This document shows, piece by piece, positions 1-6,817 of a stretch of DNA of 16,802 nt (position 1 is the first letter of the stretch; the number at the start of each line of letters is the position of its first letter). A program made the translations under genes and the position numbers. This stretch comes from Saprospiraceae bacterium. Its GTDB lineage: Bacteria; Bacteroidota; Bacteroidia; Chitinophagales; Saprospiraceae. The notes beneath the pieces are model-generated. The model ran no database searches and was not told the origin of the DNA. It saw only the letters and a program-made list of their open reading frames with translations. Location of the stretch: contig JAHDBK010000018.1 in NCBI GenBank assembly GCA_020630455.1, positions 1 through 16,802 of the forward strand. The letters are read 5' to 3'.

Positions 1-36
1 GATGCTGAATTTGTAAGTCATACTATTCAAAAATAA
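1..36 (+). CDS. Possible 3' end of an upstream gene (partial)
   Basis: Frame 1 is open from the window edge and reads DAEFVSHTIQK followed by TAA. It could be the last eleven codons of a gene that starts outside the window. Eleven codons are too few to recognise a family, and an open stretch this short can occur by chance, so this is only a possibility. Confidence 0.2.
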   Translation, partial: DAEFVSHTIQK

Positions 37-84
37 AGAGTTTTCTTTATCTAATCTTGAAATATAGCTATTAAAATTCGTAGT

Positions 85-1107
85 ATGTTTATATTTTTTT
101 GTAATCTTAAATTTAAGATTAAGCAAATTGTTCTTACAATATTATTAATGATTGTTTCATATTATGTAGATTCTCAAAGTATTAATGAAGAATCGGTTTT
201 AGATTCTATTATTAAAAAAAATACATTTGAAATTTATGTTACTTATGAAGGTGATATATCTGAGCAATTTATTGAATTTGAAAATTACGTTCAAAAAATA
301 GATGAAAATAAATTAATAAAACTGCTAGATAATAATAACCTAGTAATCAAATGTTATGCGTTTTATTTTTTAGCCAAAAGTAACAATAAATATTGTTTTG
401 AATATTTTTTAAAAAACATAGAAGAAAAAGAAGAGTTGTTATTTAGGTTTAAAAATGTATCATTCTATATGCCATTTAATGAGTTTCTTGCTGACCTTGT
501 GTTAAATGACGATTTTCACTTTCCTGAAATTAAATATAATCTTAGCCTTCACCAACAAGAAAGATTAGTAAAAGTCTATAGAAAGAAAAATAGTTTAATT
601 TTAACTTATAAATGGAATTGGATTGAGGATTTACCTATAACAAGAGGAAATTATAGCGTCATTTCTAAATCTTACAAAAAAACAAAAAATATAAACCTCT
701 TATACGTTTTATTTAAGTATAAAAAAAAGAGATTAAAAAAGCAGATTAAACAGCAATTAAAAGTTGATGATATCCTTTATAAAGAAGAATTTTATTATTA
801 TACAGATAAACAGATTTTTGAAATTGCTAAAATGTATGGTTTAGAGCATTTTATCAAAGAACTACAAAGTATTTATAAAGAGCTTTTAAATACTTCAAAA
901 TATGAAAAATATTTTTTAACTTCAGCTACTACCGATTTTTATACATCGATTTTAAATACTCCTCAAAAAATAGATGAAATTTCAAAAATGATTAGGAGCC
1001 AATTAAATAATATGGAAACAAAATTATACTATCAACATAAACGAATTATTGGAGATGTATTAAAATCATATAAAACACCTTATTATCAAGATGATTTTTT
1101 TAATTAA
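85..1107 (+). CDS. Hypothetical exported helical protein, 340 aa
   Basis: I do not recognise this family. The N-terminus has a basic stretch followed by a hydrophobic run (about residues 15-27, IVLTILLMIVSYY) and then DSQS, which resembles a Bacteroidota signal peptide cleaved near Gln31, so export to the periplasm is inferred. The rest is rich in Lys, Ile, Asn, Tyr and Phe and looks mostly alpha-helical. Residues about 75-110 (LIKLLDNNNLVIKCYAFYFLAKS) resemble a single HEAT-like repeat, a segment seen in several uncharacterised Bacteroidota proteins. No catalytic motif is visible. The gene is noticeably more AT-rich than the genes to its right, with long A and T runs. It stands alone, converging on the amylase gene across a shared terminator. 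A weak TAATCTTG box lies at 52-59. The start is the first ATG that includes the hydrophobic segment. Confidence 0.65.
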   Translation: MFIFFCNLKFKIKQIVLTILLMIVSYYVDSQSINEESVLDSIIKKNTFEIYVTYEGDISEQFIEFENYVQKIDENKLIKLLDNNNLVIKCYAFYFLAKSNNKYCFEYFLKNIEEKEELLFRFKNVSFYMPFNEFLADLVLNDDFHFPEIKYNLSLHQQERLVKVYRKKNSLILTYKWNWIEDLPITRGNYSVISKSYKKTKNINLLYVLFKYKKKRLKKQIKQQLKVDDILYKEEFYYYTDKQIFEIAKMYGLEHFIKELQSIYKELLNTSKYEKYFLTSATTDFYTSILNTPQKIDEISKMIRSQLNNMETKLYYQHKRIIGDVLKSYKTPYYQDDFFN

Positions 1108-1109
1108 TA

Positions 1110-1148
1110 AAAAAAGACTTAAAGCAATTAATACTTTAAGTCTTTTTT
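1110..1148. terminator. Bidirectional rho-independent terminator
   Basis: A perfect 15-bp inverted repeat (arms 1110-1124 and 1134-1148, core AAGACTTAAAG / CTTTAAGTCTT) with a 9-nt loop. The outer part of each arm is an A run on one side and a T run on the other, so it gives a U-tract in both directions. It sits between two convergent genes (stops at 1107 and 1167) and can end both transcripts. Confidence 0.85.
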
Positions 1149-1166
1149 ATGATATATACAATGTAC

Positions 1167-3968
1167 CTATCTTTGTAAAATCCATTTGTGGTTTGAAACA
1201 CCTGTATCGGTCATGATTCTAATAGTATAAATACCATTGGCTAAGTGGTTATCTAAATCTGTTTGTATATTAATTTGGTTGGTATTGGCATGATACAGAC
1301 TAGAAACATTTTTTCCATTGATATCAATAATGTCAATAGAAATATTTTGAGTGTTTTCCAATTCTAAATTAATGAATAATTCTCCATTGGATGGATTAGG
1401 ATTGATATTTAAATCTAATAAACCCGAAATTTCCTGAATATTATTAATATTTAAATTTGGATTTTCAACAAATTGGTCTGTATATAATCTATATTCTCCA
1501 GCCTCCAAATCAATAGACATATTGACATCATTGACTTCTAAAGTCTGTCCTGTAAAATACTCATACCAAGTACCTGTATGTTGGAATTGAGGAGAAGTAT
1601 TATTAGATTGAACATCAAAATTACCAACTACCGTTACATTCATGCTATTATGATTTAAATGTATTTTTTTAATCTTTGAAGTTAAATCATAATTGTAATC
1701 CGTCGTTTTGAACACTTCATAATTGGTTTTAATATGAATCAAAGAAGACCATATATCATATAAATCTCTTCTATCTTGCATCTGATAATAATCCCAACGA
1801 ACGGGCTTAGGAGATAAGCGGCAATCGGGATTAACAGTCCCATCTTCACACCTATTAATAGAGTAATCATAACCCAATTCTCCAAACTGCCAAATCATTT
1901 TAGGTCCGGGAATAGTAAAGAAAAATGCTCCTACTAGCTCTTCTCTATCTAATGCGATTGGCAATGATTTGATATCATATCCACTTCCAGCATTTCCAAA
2001 TTGAAGATTTTTATACATCAATCTTTCTTCATCGTGGCTTTCCATATAACCCACTAAATGAGGGTCGTTAAAACTACGCCAAGAGACTTGGTAGTCTACT
2101 CCTGTCAAGTTGCTACTATATGCCATTGCTGCTTCGCTATATTCATGGTTAATATTCCCCCAAATTAGCATGCCATAATCAGATAATTCTCTTTCTTCAT
2201 TAGCATCAGCAAAATGTTCTAAGATAATTCTAAAATCAGGGTCGGCTCCCCAGCAGACATCTGCTGTTCTCTTTAATAAAGCGATTCGAGATGCATCATA
2301 TTGACCCCAAATTCCGACATCACTAGAGAAATTTTGAGTAAATCCTTTAGATAAATCAAATCTAAACCCATCTAAATGATATTCTTCAATCCAATAAACC
2401 ATAACCCTGTCTAGCCAATCTTTAGTCGCTTGTGCTTCGTGGTTAAAATCAGAACCCACATTAAATGGATGCATTGGAGTAGCATTCAACCAAGGATTTT
2501 GAGGACTAGGTCTAAAATTAGCATTATCCCAATATAATTGAGCAAGAGGACTTTGGCTGAAAGCATGATTATAAACCACATCTATAAAAACAGCCATTCC
2601 TCTAGCATGAGCTTCATCTACTAATGTTTTGAAAGTTTCTGCTGTTCCATAATATTTATCTAATGCCATGTGAAAGGATGGATTATATCCCCAAGAATTA
2701 TTCCCTTCAAATTCATTGACTGGCATGAGTTCAATGGCATTGATTCCTAGTCTTTGCAAATAGTCTAAGGAATCAATAATCATTTGAAAGGATTGTTGTT
2801 CAGAAAAGTCCCTTACTAATAATTCATAAATTACTAAATCCTCAATCGCTGGTTTTGAATAATTATCATGTTGCCAGTTGAATATTGGATTAATTGTTTT
2901 GAATGTAGAAACAATACCTGTAGTTTGATTTTCAGGATAAGGTTTTAAATTAGGGTAAACACTTTCAGGAATATAAGGGTCATTCCATTTATCTAATATC
3001 TTTTCGGAATAAGGGTCTGCTATTTTTAAATCTCCTGACACAAAATATTGATAAGCATATTCTGTGTTAGAATCTAATCCCGTAATATCTAGCCACCAAG
3101 TTGCTCCATCGCTAGAGCGTTTCATATAGTAATCTAAATTCGGTTGCCAATTATTAAAATCTCCTATCACATAAACGTAATCTTTAAAAGGAGCATATAA
3201 TTTTAATCTAACGGTGTTATTATCAATTCTATTTAAACCTAGAAGTGTTCCTGCTGGAGGTTCAGCAACGGTTATACTTGGATTAACAATATACCTAAAC
3301 GTATCTGAAACGGTAGTTGTACCATCGTTTGCGGTAGCAATTACAATGTGTTCTCCTGTAGAACCTGCAGTCAAGTTATACTCCAATAGTGTTGTATCTG
3401 TATCTGATGTGATTAAATTACCATCTTCATAAAGTGATATAGTTGCATTTTTAGAGGCATCAACTTTTATGGGAATAGTATTTCCACTTTCTTCGATTAT
3501 TGTTTCTTCTGCTGGAGATGAAATTGAAATTAGGAATTGAGCATTATCTAAATAAATAGGTACAAAAATGTCTTGATAGTCAGCTGTTTTTCCTTCCAAA
3601 CTACCATCTTGATTTCTGAATACAAATGCTAAATGCGTTACGGTTTCCCCTTGGGGTACGCCATAAAAATCACGAATATTGAAAGAACGAGAATGAATGT
3701 TGTTTCCTTCATTATTCATAATCACATTTCCGTCAAAAGTTCCCCAATTTCCTTGTACATATTGCCATCCATTTTGACCGTCGATTAACACACCAGTATG
3801 CATAAAAATAGGAGAAATACCCTCTAATTCACCACTGCCCTGTGTAGCATCGTAATAAACTGTAATATCATCATCGACAGTTGCAAAAGGAGGGTCGATT
3901 GTAACTATTTGAGCGGATAGATTTTGAAATAAAATTAAAATTAAAAATATTAAAATACGATTTTTCAT
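1167..3968 (-). CDS. Secreted GH13 alpha-amylase family enzyme with T9SS sorting tail
   Basis: Predicted extracellular or cell-surface alpha-glucan hydrolase of 933 aa. From the N-terminus: signal peptide (1-19, cleaved before Gln20); a beta-rich domain (about 21-145); an Ig-like segment (about 150-229); a CBM48/E-set domain (about 235-350) with VYVIGDFNNW; a GH13 barrel from about 375 with all four conserved regions, namely DVVYNH (463-468), GFRFD with the likely nucleophile Asp538, IILEH with the likely acid/base Glu584, and SHDEER (His645-Asp646); and a T9SS type A tail (about 853-933, NPNPSNGELFI...NGIYTIRI). The catalytic set looks intact. Starch or glycogen as substrate is inferred; branching or debranching activity cannot be excluded. 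I chose the ATG at 3968 over a TTG at 3989 because it places a standard Lys-Asn-Arg plus hydrophobic signal peptide at the N-terminus. The upstream neighbour encodes another T9SS cargo with carbohydrate-binding-like repeats. Confidence 0.92.
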   Translation of the reverse strand: MKNRILIFLILILFQNLSAQIVTIDPPFATVDDDITVYYDATQGSGELEGISPIFMHTGVLIDGQNGWQYVQGNWGTFDGNVIMNNEGNNIHSRSFNIRDFYGVPQGETVTHLAFVFRNQDGSLEGKTADYQDIFVPIYLDNAQFLISISSPAEETIIEESGNTIPIKVDASKNATISLYEDGNLITSDTDTTLLEYNLTAGSTGEHIVIATANDGTTTVSDTFRYIVNPSITVAEPPAGTLLGLNRIDNNTVRLKLYAPFKDYVYVIGDFNNWQPNLDYYMKRSSDGATWWLDITGLDSNTEYAYQYFVSGDLKIADPYSEKILDKWNDPYIPESVYPNLKPYPENQTTGIVSTFKTINPIFNWQHDNYSKPAIEDLVIYELLVRDFSEQQSFQMIIDSLDYLQRLGINAIELMPVNEFEGNNSWGYNPSFHMALDKYYGTAETFKTLVDEAHARGMAVFIDVVYNHAFSQSPLAQLYWDNANFRPSPQNPWLNATPMHPFNVGSDFNHEAQATKDWLDRVMVYWIEEYHLDGFRFDLSKGFTQNFSSDVGIWGQYDASRIALLKRTADVCWGADPDFRIILEHFADANEERELSDYGMLIWGNINHEYSEAAMAYSSNLTGVDYQVSWRSFNDPHLVGYMESHDEERLMYKNLQFGNAGSGYDIKSLPIALDREELVGAFFFTIPGPKMIWQFGELGYDYSINRCEDGTVNPDCRLSPKPVRWDYYQMQDRRDLYDIWSSLIHIKTNYEVFKTTDYNYDLTSKIKKIHLNHNSMNVTVVGNFDVQSNNTSPQFQHTGTWYEYFTGQTLEVNDVNMSIDLEAGEYRLYTDQFVENPNLNINNIQEISGLLDLNINPNPSNGELFINLELENTQNISIDIIDINGKNVSSLYHANTNQINIQTDLDNHLANGIYTIRIMTDTGVSNHKWILQR

Positions 3969-3987
3969 ATTACTATTTTTTAAAAAC

Positions 3988-4023
3988 AAAGAGCTAAGCG
4001 GATAGTTACCTACTTAGCTCTTT
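3988..4023 (-). terminator. Hairpin plus U-tract just upstream of the amylase gene
   Basis: An 11-bp perfect stem (AAAGAGCTAAG at 3988-3998, CTTAGCTCTTT at 4013-4023) with a 14-nt loop. On the minus strand it is followed by TTTGTTTTTA, a usable U-tract. It can end the transcript of the gene at 4284-5672. Because it ends only about 20 nt before the amylase ATG, it could equally be a leader attenuator of that gene. Confidence 0.6.
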
Positions 4024-4038
4024 AATTATTATAATTAA

Positions 4039-4052
4039 TAGACATTATTACC
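4039..4052 (+). repeat. Possible extra left end of the 165-bp repeat family
   Basis: TAGACATTATTACC closely matches the left end of the copy at 14191 (TAGACGTTATTACG), and lies 24 nt before the proper left end of the neighbouring copy at 4063. It may be the remnant of an older copy next to or beneath the complete one. Confidence 0.35.
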
Positions 4053-4062
4053 TAACGAATAT

Positions 4063-4227
4063 TAGACCTTATTCCCAAAAGATTATTATGGTTCAAAATA
4101 ATCTTTTTAAACCACTCTGCGTTACGTCCTCGCCTTAATAGCTATGGCTATTAGGCTGCGGGCGTTCCTTGATTAGTTTAAAAATCTTTATTTTTCCTTT
4201 CATAAAAAATTTTGAGAATAAGGTCTA
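4063..4227 (+). repeat. Palindromic MITE/REP-like repeat, family 1, copy A
   Basis: The terminal inverted repeats match at 17 of 18 bases (TAGACCTTATTCCCAAAA at 4063-4080 against the reverse complement of 4210-4227). Inside is a second pair, TTTTTAAAC (4104-4112) and GTTTAAAAA (4176-4184), and at the centre a hairpin TAATAGC-TATG-GCTATTA (4136-4153). The 165-bp length, nested architecture and several internal blocks (CTTTTTAA, CGTTA, CCTC, ATAGCTA.GGCTAT, CTTTCATAAAAAA) recur in the same order at 14191-14354. It carries no gene. It occupies the gap between the two secreted-protein genes, so the amylase promoter probably lies within it or beside it. Confidence 0.8.
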
Positions 4228-4283
4228 TTGAGAATAAGTGAGCGTATTAATTAATTAATACTAACTACTACTATATACTAGTA

Positions 4284-5672
4284 TTATTGTTGTACTACTA
4301 ATTTGCGAGTAGCAATAGCTCCTTCACTATTCTTTAATGAAATAAAATACATTCCATTAGACCAATTACTAACATTTATATCAGTATTAGAGGTAATGTT
4401 ATTTTGTTGGTTGATGATACGTCCTGTAATATCTGTAATGAATAAATCAAATGATTCATTATTATCATTATTAAAAGAAATAGTAGCCGTTGTTTGAGCA
4501 ATATTAGGAGTAATTTTAATTCCTATTTCAGCAGCAAAAATTTCATTAATATTACTTAATACATCGCAAGTATTATATTCGTGTCCAACGATGGTGTCTT
4601 GAGTAGTGAATGTCAAATCTAGAACTCTATTAGAACCACCAATACCATTTGAAGCACCACATCCACCTGTGATGAAGTCTGCTGTTTCTTCTTTGTCGTC
4701 TGTAGTTCCATTTACATATTTGTATTGGTATTCTCTTGGATAAAGAGATAAAGTATACTCATATATTCCATCGCTGTCTCCATCCGTCATCATTAATTCA
4801 TTTTTAACCCAAGCAGGAAACTGAACTGTACCTGTTAAATGTACTCCTTCGGCATCAACAATTTCATTGTTCATATCTACTTGGAAAGTTACATTGATTG
4901 GATTACCTAAAGATGGACAAGAAGCATCACAAGTTCCAAAACAAACTGTAGGAACTGTCATATCACTTGTTCCAACATTTACGCTACGATTACCACCATC
5001 GCTACAAGCACTAGGGATTCCTTCGTCATATCCCCAAGCATCACCAAAAATAAACTTATATTGTTGTGTAGTATTTTGTTCAATTTCTACTGTTACCTCA
5101 TAAATACCATCAGAATTAGCATCTGTCATTGGCGTATCTCCAGGAGTCCAGCCTTGGAAAGAACCTGCTACACTGACAGTAGATGGCGTACCGAATTGAG
5201 TAATCATATTGTTCATATCTACTTGAAGTGTTACGCTTGAAGTTGGAACAGTTACTCCACAAGCAGTACATGCATTATAACAAAATTCAACTGTTGCGTC
5301 TCCATTTACATCTAAAGAACGATTAGAGTTTCCCGGTCCACAAGCACCTGTTATACTTTCAGAACCATTATCCCAAGTGTTGTCCAGAACAAACTTATAT
5401 TCATACATTCCATTAGGAATAGAAAGAGTATATTCCCAAACATTATTAGCCATTTCGGTCATAGAACTTAAGGAAGGTTCCCACTCTGTCATTCCATCTC
5501 CTAAGCCAGCATCATCTTGGAAAGAACCCGCTACGTGCATCCCTGCTGCTTGTATAGTGCCTCCTCCGTTCAAGAAGTCTGTCATATCAACCCTAAAGGT
5601 GATGTTACTATTTTGTGCAAATGCAAAAACAGCCATTGAAAAAAACATTAATAGTAAAGAAAACTTTTTCAT
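4284..5672 (-). CDS. Secreted protein with three carbohydrate-binding-like repeats and T9SS tail
   Basis: Predicted extracellular protein of 462 aa with no visible catalytic domain. Residues 1-20 form a signal peptide (FAFA|Q). Three related beta-sandwich repeats follow (about 23-138, 147-252 and 260-370), each opening with T(F/L).VDM, passing through an AGSFQ/TGTVQ step and a YEYTL...YKF/Y block, and closing with a Cys/SNR segment. Cysteines recur at 111/131/135/138, 223/244/248/252 and 338/369, so the third repeat has lost two. The fold resembles the starch- and glycogen-binding E-set/CBM48/CBM20-like domains (inferred). Residues about 384-462 are a T9SS type A sorting tail (GIKITPN...FITDITGRII...NGMYFISL). 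With the GH13 enzyme next door it is plausibly a surface alpha-glucan binder. The ATG at 5672 directly precedes the signal peptide. Confidence 0.85.
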   Translation of the reverse strand: MKKFSLLLMFFSMAVFAFAQNSNITFRVDMTDFLNGGGTIQAAGMHVAGSFQDDAGLGDGMTEWEPSLSSMTEMANNVWEYTLSIPNGMYEYKFVLDNTWDNGSESITGACGPGNSNRSLDVNGDATVEFCYNACTACGVTVPTSSVTLQVDMNNMITQFGTPSTVSVAGSFQGWTPGDTPMTDANSDGIYEVTVEIEQNTTQQYKFIFGDAWGYDEGIPSACSDGGNRSVNVGTSDMTVPTVCFGTCDASCPSLGNPINVTFQVDMNNEIVDAEGVHLTGTVQFPAWVKNELMMTDGDSDGIYEYTLSLYPREYQYKYVNGTTDDKEETADFITGGCGASNGIGGSNRVLDLTFTTQDTIVGHEYNTCDVLSNINEIFAAEIGIKITPNIAQTTATISFNNDNNESFDLFITDITGRIINQQNNITSNTDINVSNWSNGMYFISLKNSEGAIATRKLVVQQ

Positions 5673-5766
5673 ATTTCAATAAATTTAATCATTAATAAAA
5701 TTGTATTTTAAAAGGTTTAAAGACACCTAGAAAAACTGCAATAAAACATTACTTAAAGCATACTAA

Positions 5767-5781
5767 GTGTCATAATGACAC
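5767..5781. promoter_or_regulatory. Perfect odd palindrome, possible operator
   Basis: GTGTCAT-A-ATGACAC is a perfect 7+1+7 palindrome about 95 bp upstream of the start codon of the three-repeat secreted protein and downstream of its best promoter box. Its short arms and single central base suit a dimeric regulator better than a transcription terminator. Function is inferred. Confidence 0.35.
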
Positions 5782-5868
5782 ACTAATATATGCAAAAGTT
5801 CTAATACCTTCCAATTTTTTCATTATTAATTTTATTTTTTTTGGTTTTTAATTATTAATAATAATTGA

Positions 5869-5876
5869 CAAAAGTA
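5869..5876 (-). promoter_or_regulatory. Candidate Bacteroidota -7 box for the three-repeat secreted protein
   Basis: Read on the minus strand this is TACTTTTG, a full match to the TAnnTTTG -7 consensus of Bacteroidota housekeeping promoters. No clear TTTG -33 box lies at the usual spacing, and the resulting leader would be nearly 200 nt, so confidence is limited. Confidence 0.35.
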
Positions 5877-5989
5877 GAATAGTTATTATGTTTTAAATAT
5901 TATTAATCTAATAATAAATAACAAAATTTCTTTATTTTTATTAAAAAAAATAAAGAAATCAGTATTATTAAATATATTATTAGGATAAT

Positions 5990-6029
5990 AAAAAAAACGA
6001 GTAAGTAATACCCTGTTTTAATCGTTTTT
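5990..6029 (-). terminator. Terminator candidate of the glycosyltransferase unit
   Basis: On the minus strand AAAAACGA (6029-6022) pairs with TCGTTTTT (6000-5993), and the U-run continues beyond the stem. The stem begins in the last codons of the glycosyltransferase gene and the loop is about 21 nt, so it is a modest but well-placed terminator for the gene group on its right. Confidence 0.45.
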
Positions 6030-6767
6030 CTTATAAATTTTTAAGTTCAATAAACCTAATTTTTGAAAAAAATGACCACAAGAAACTCTCAATACTCCCA
6101 GACCATATTTAATACTTCTTCTCAGGTTAATTGAAGACGCTTCGTCAAAGTATTTGGTAGGGCAAGTCACCTCGGCGATGTCAAAGCCAGCATAGATGAT
6201 TTGAGAAAGCATTTCATTATCAAAAACAAAATCATCAGAATTGGCATTGTAATTTATTTTTTCCAGTACTTCTTTGCTGAAAGCCCTATAGCCAGTGTGG
6301 TACTCAGACAGTTTGTAGCTAATCAATAAATTTTGTGTAAATGTCAAAAAGCGATTCGCTATATATTTATAAAGAGGCATGCCTCCTTTGAGTGCTCCTT
6401 TTCCTAAAATACGCGAGCCCAACACTACGGGATATAAATCATCACCAATGATGTTGACCATTGCTGGGATGAGCTTGGGAGTGTATTGATAATCAGGGTG
6501 GAGCATGATTATGATGTCCGCATTAATTTCAAGAGCCTTATTATAGAGTGATTTTTGATTGCCTCCATAACCCTTATTGATTTCGTGTTTAATGGTATGC
6601 TGGATTCCAATTTTTTTGGCCACTTCTAGGGTGTTGTCATTACTTGCATCATCGCAAAGTATAACATCATCAACCAAATCAAATGGAATTTCGTTATATG
6701 TTTTTTCTAAAGTAAGTGCTGCATTATACGCAGGGAGTACTGCTACTACCTTTTTGCCGTTATACAT
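6018..6767 (-). CDS. Family 2 glycosyltransferase, DPM/DPG-synthase-like
   Basis: Predicted cytoplasmic or membrane-associated sugar transferase of 249 aa that uses a nucleotide sugar. The GT-A fold is visible: VVAVLPAYNAALTL (about 7-20) is the nucleotide-binding start, DDVILCDDASNDNT holds the first acidic cluster, and MLHPDYQY stands at the DxD position, a variant common in this subfamily. LGSRILGKGALKGGMP and YHTGYRAFS further identify the polyprenyl-phosphate mannose/glucose synthase-like group. There is no C-terminal transmembrane segment, and the length is typical of single-domain members. Donor and acceptor cannot be read from the sequence; a lipid-linked or cell-surface glycan role is inferred. 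It lies 50 bp after the channel gene on the same strand and is probably co-transcribed with it. The ATG at 6767 gives a normal N-terminus (MYNGKKVVAVLPAYN). Confidence 0.9.
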   Translation of the reverse strand: MYNGKKVVAVLPAYNAALTLEKTYNEIPFDLVDDVILCDDASNDNTLEVAKKIGIQHTIKHEINKGYGGNQKSLYNKALEINADIIIMLHPDYQYTPKLIPAMVNIIGDDLYPVVLGSRILGKGALKGGMPLYKYIANRFLTFTQNLLISYKLSEYHTGYRAFSKEVLEKINYNANSDDFVFDNEMLSQIIYAGFDIAEVTCPTKYFDEASSINLRRSIKYGLGVLRVSCGHFFQKLGLLNLKIYKKND

Positions 6768-6790
6768 TTTTGTTTATCAATTAATATTTA

Positions 6791-6816
6791 AAAAATAATT
6801 CGCAATAAAGTCTATT
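6791..6816 (+). repeat. Solo right-end fragment of repeat family 1
   Basis: The core CGCAATAAAGTCTATT (6801-6816) differs at one base from the right end of copy B (CGCAATAACGTCTATT, 14341-14356), and the preceding ten bases match at 7 of 10. It fills much of the 50-bp gap between the channel and glycosyltransferase genes and ends just before the channel stop codon at 6818. No matching left end is nearby. Confidence 0.55.
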
Positions 6817-6817
6817 T

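Larger units (their letters stand above)
5673..6017. other. Gene-free 345-bp stretch with regulatory candidates
   Basis: A very AT-rich region between the stop of the glycosyltransferase gene and the start of the three-repeat secreted protein, both on the minus strand. It holds a terminator candidate at its right end, an AT-only hairpin at 5926-5959 (14-bp stem), a minus-strand TAnnTTTG box at 5869-5876 and a 15-bp palindrome at 5767-5781. I see no coding potential on either strand. Confidence 0.6.

Noticed and set aside
3969..3989. TTG start giving seven extra residues on the amylase
   Set aside because: The ATG at 3968 begins a standard signal peptide, and the TTG lies at the edge of the hairpin.
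4063..4227. Repeat copy A as a transcription terminator or small RNA gene
   Set aside because: There is no U-tract after the palindromes, and the shared ends and length with copy B fit a dispersed repeat better; transcription cannot be judged from sequence.
3214..5682. Plus-strand open frames of 64-101 codons within the two secreted-protein genes (3214-3432, 4303-4497, 4867-5103, 5377-5682)
   Set aside because: They lie opposite strongly recognisable proteins and have no recognisable domain, promoter or neighbour logic; they are antisense shadows.
5926..5959. 14-bp AT-only hairpin as a terminator
   Set aside because: The stem contains almost no G or C and has a weak U-tract; the structure at 5990-6029 is closer to the gene end and a better candidate.
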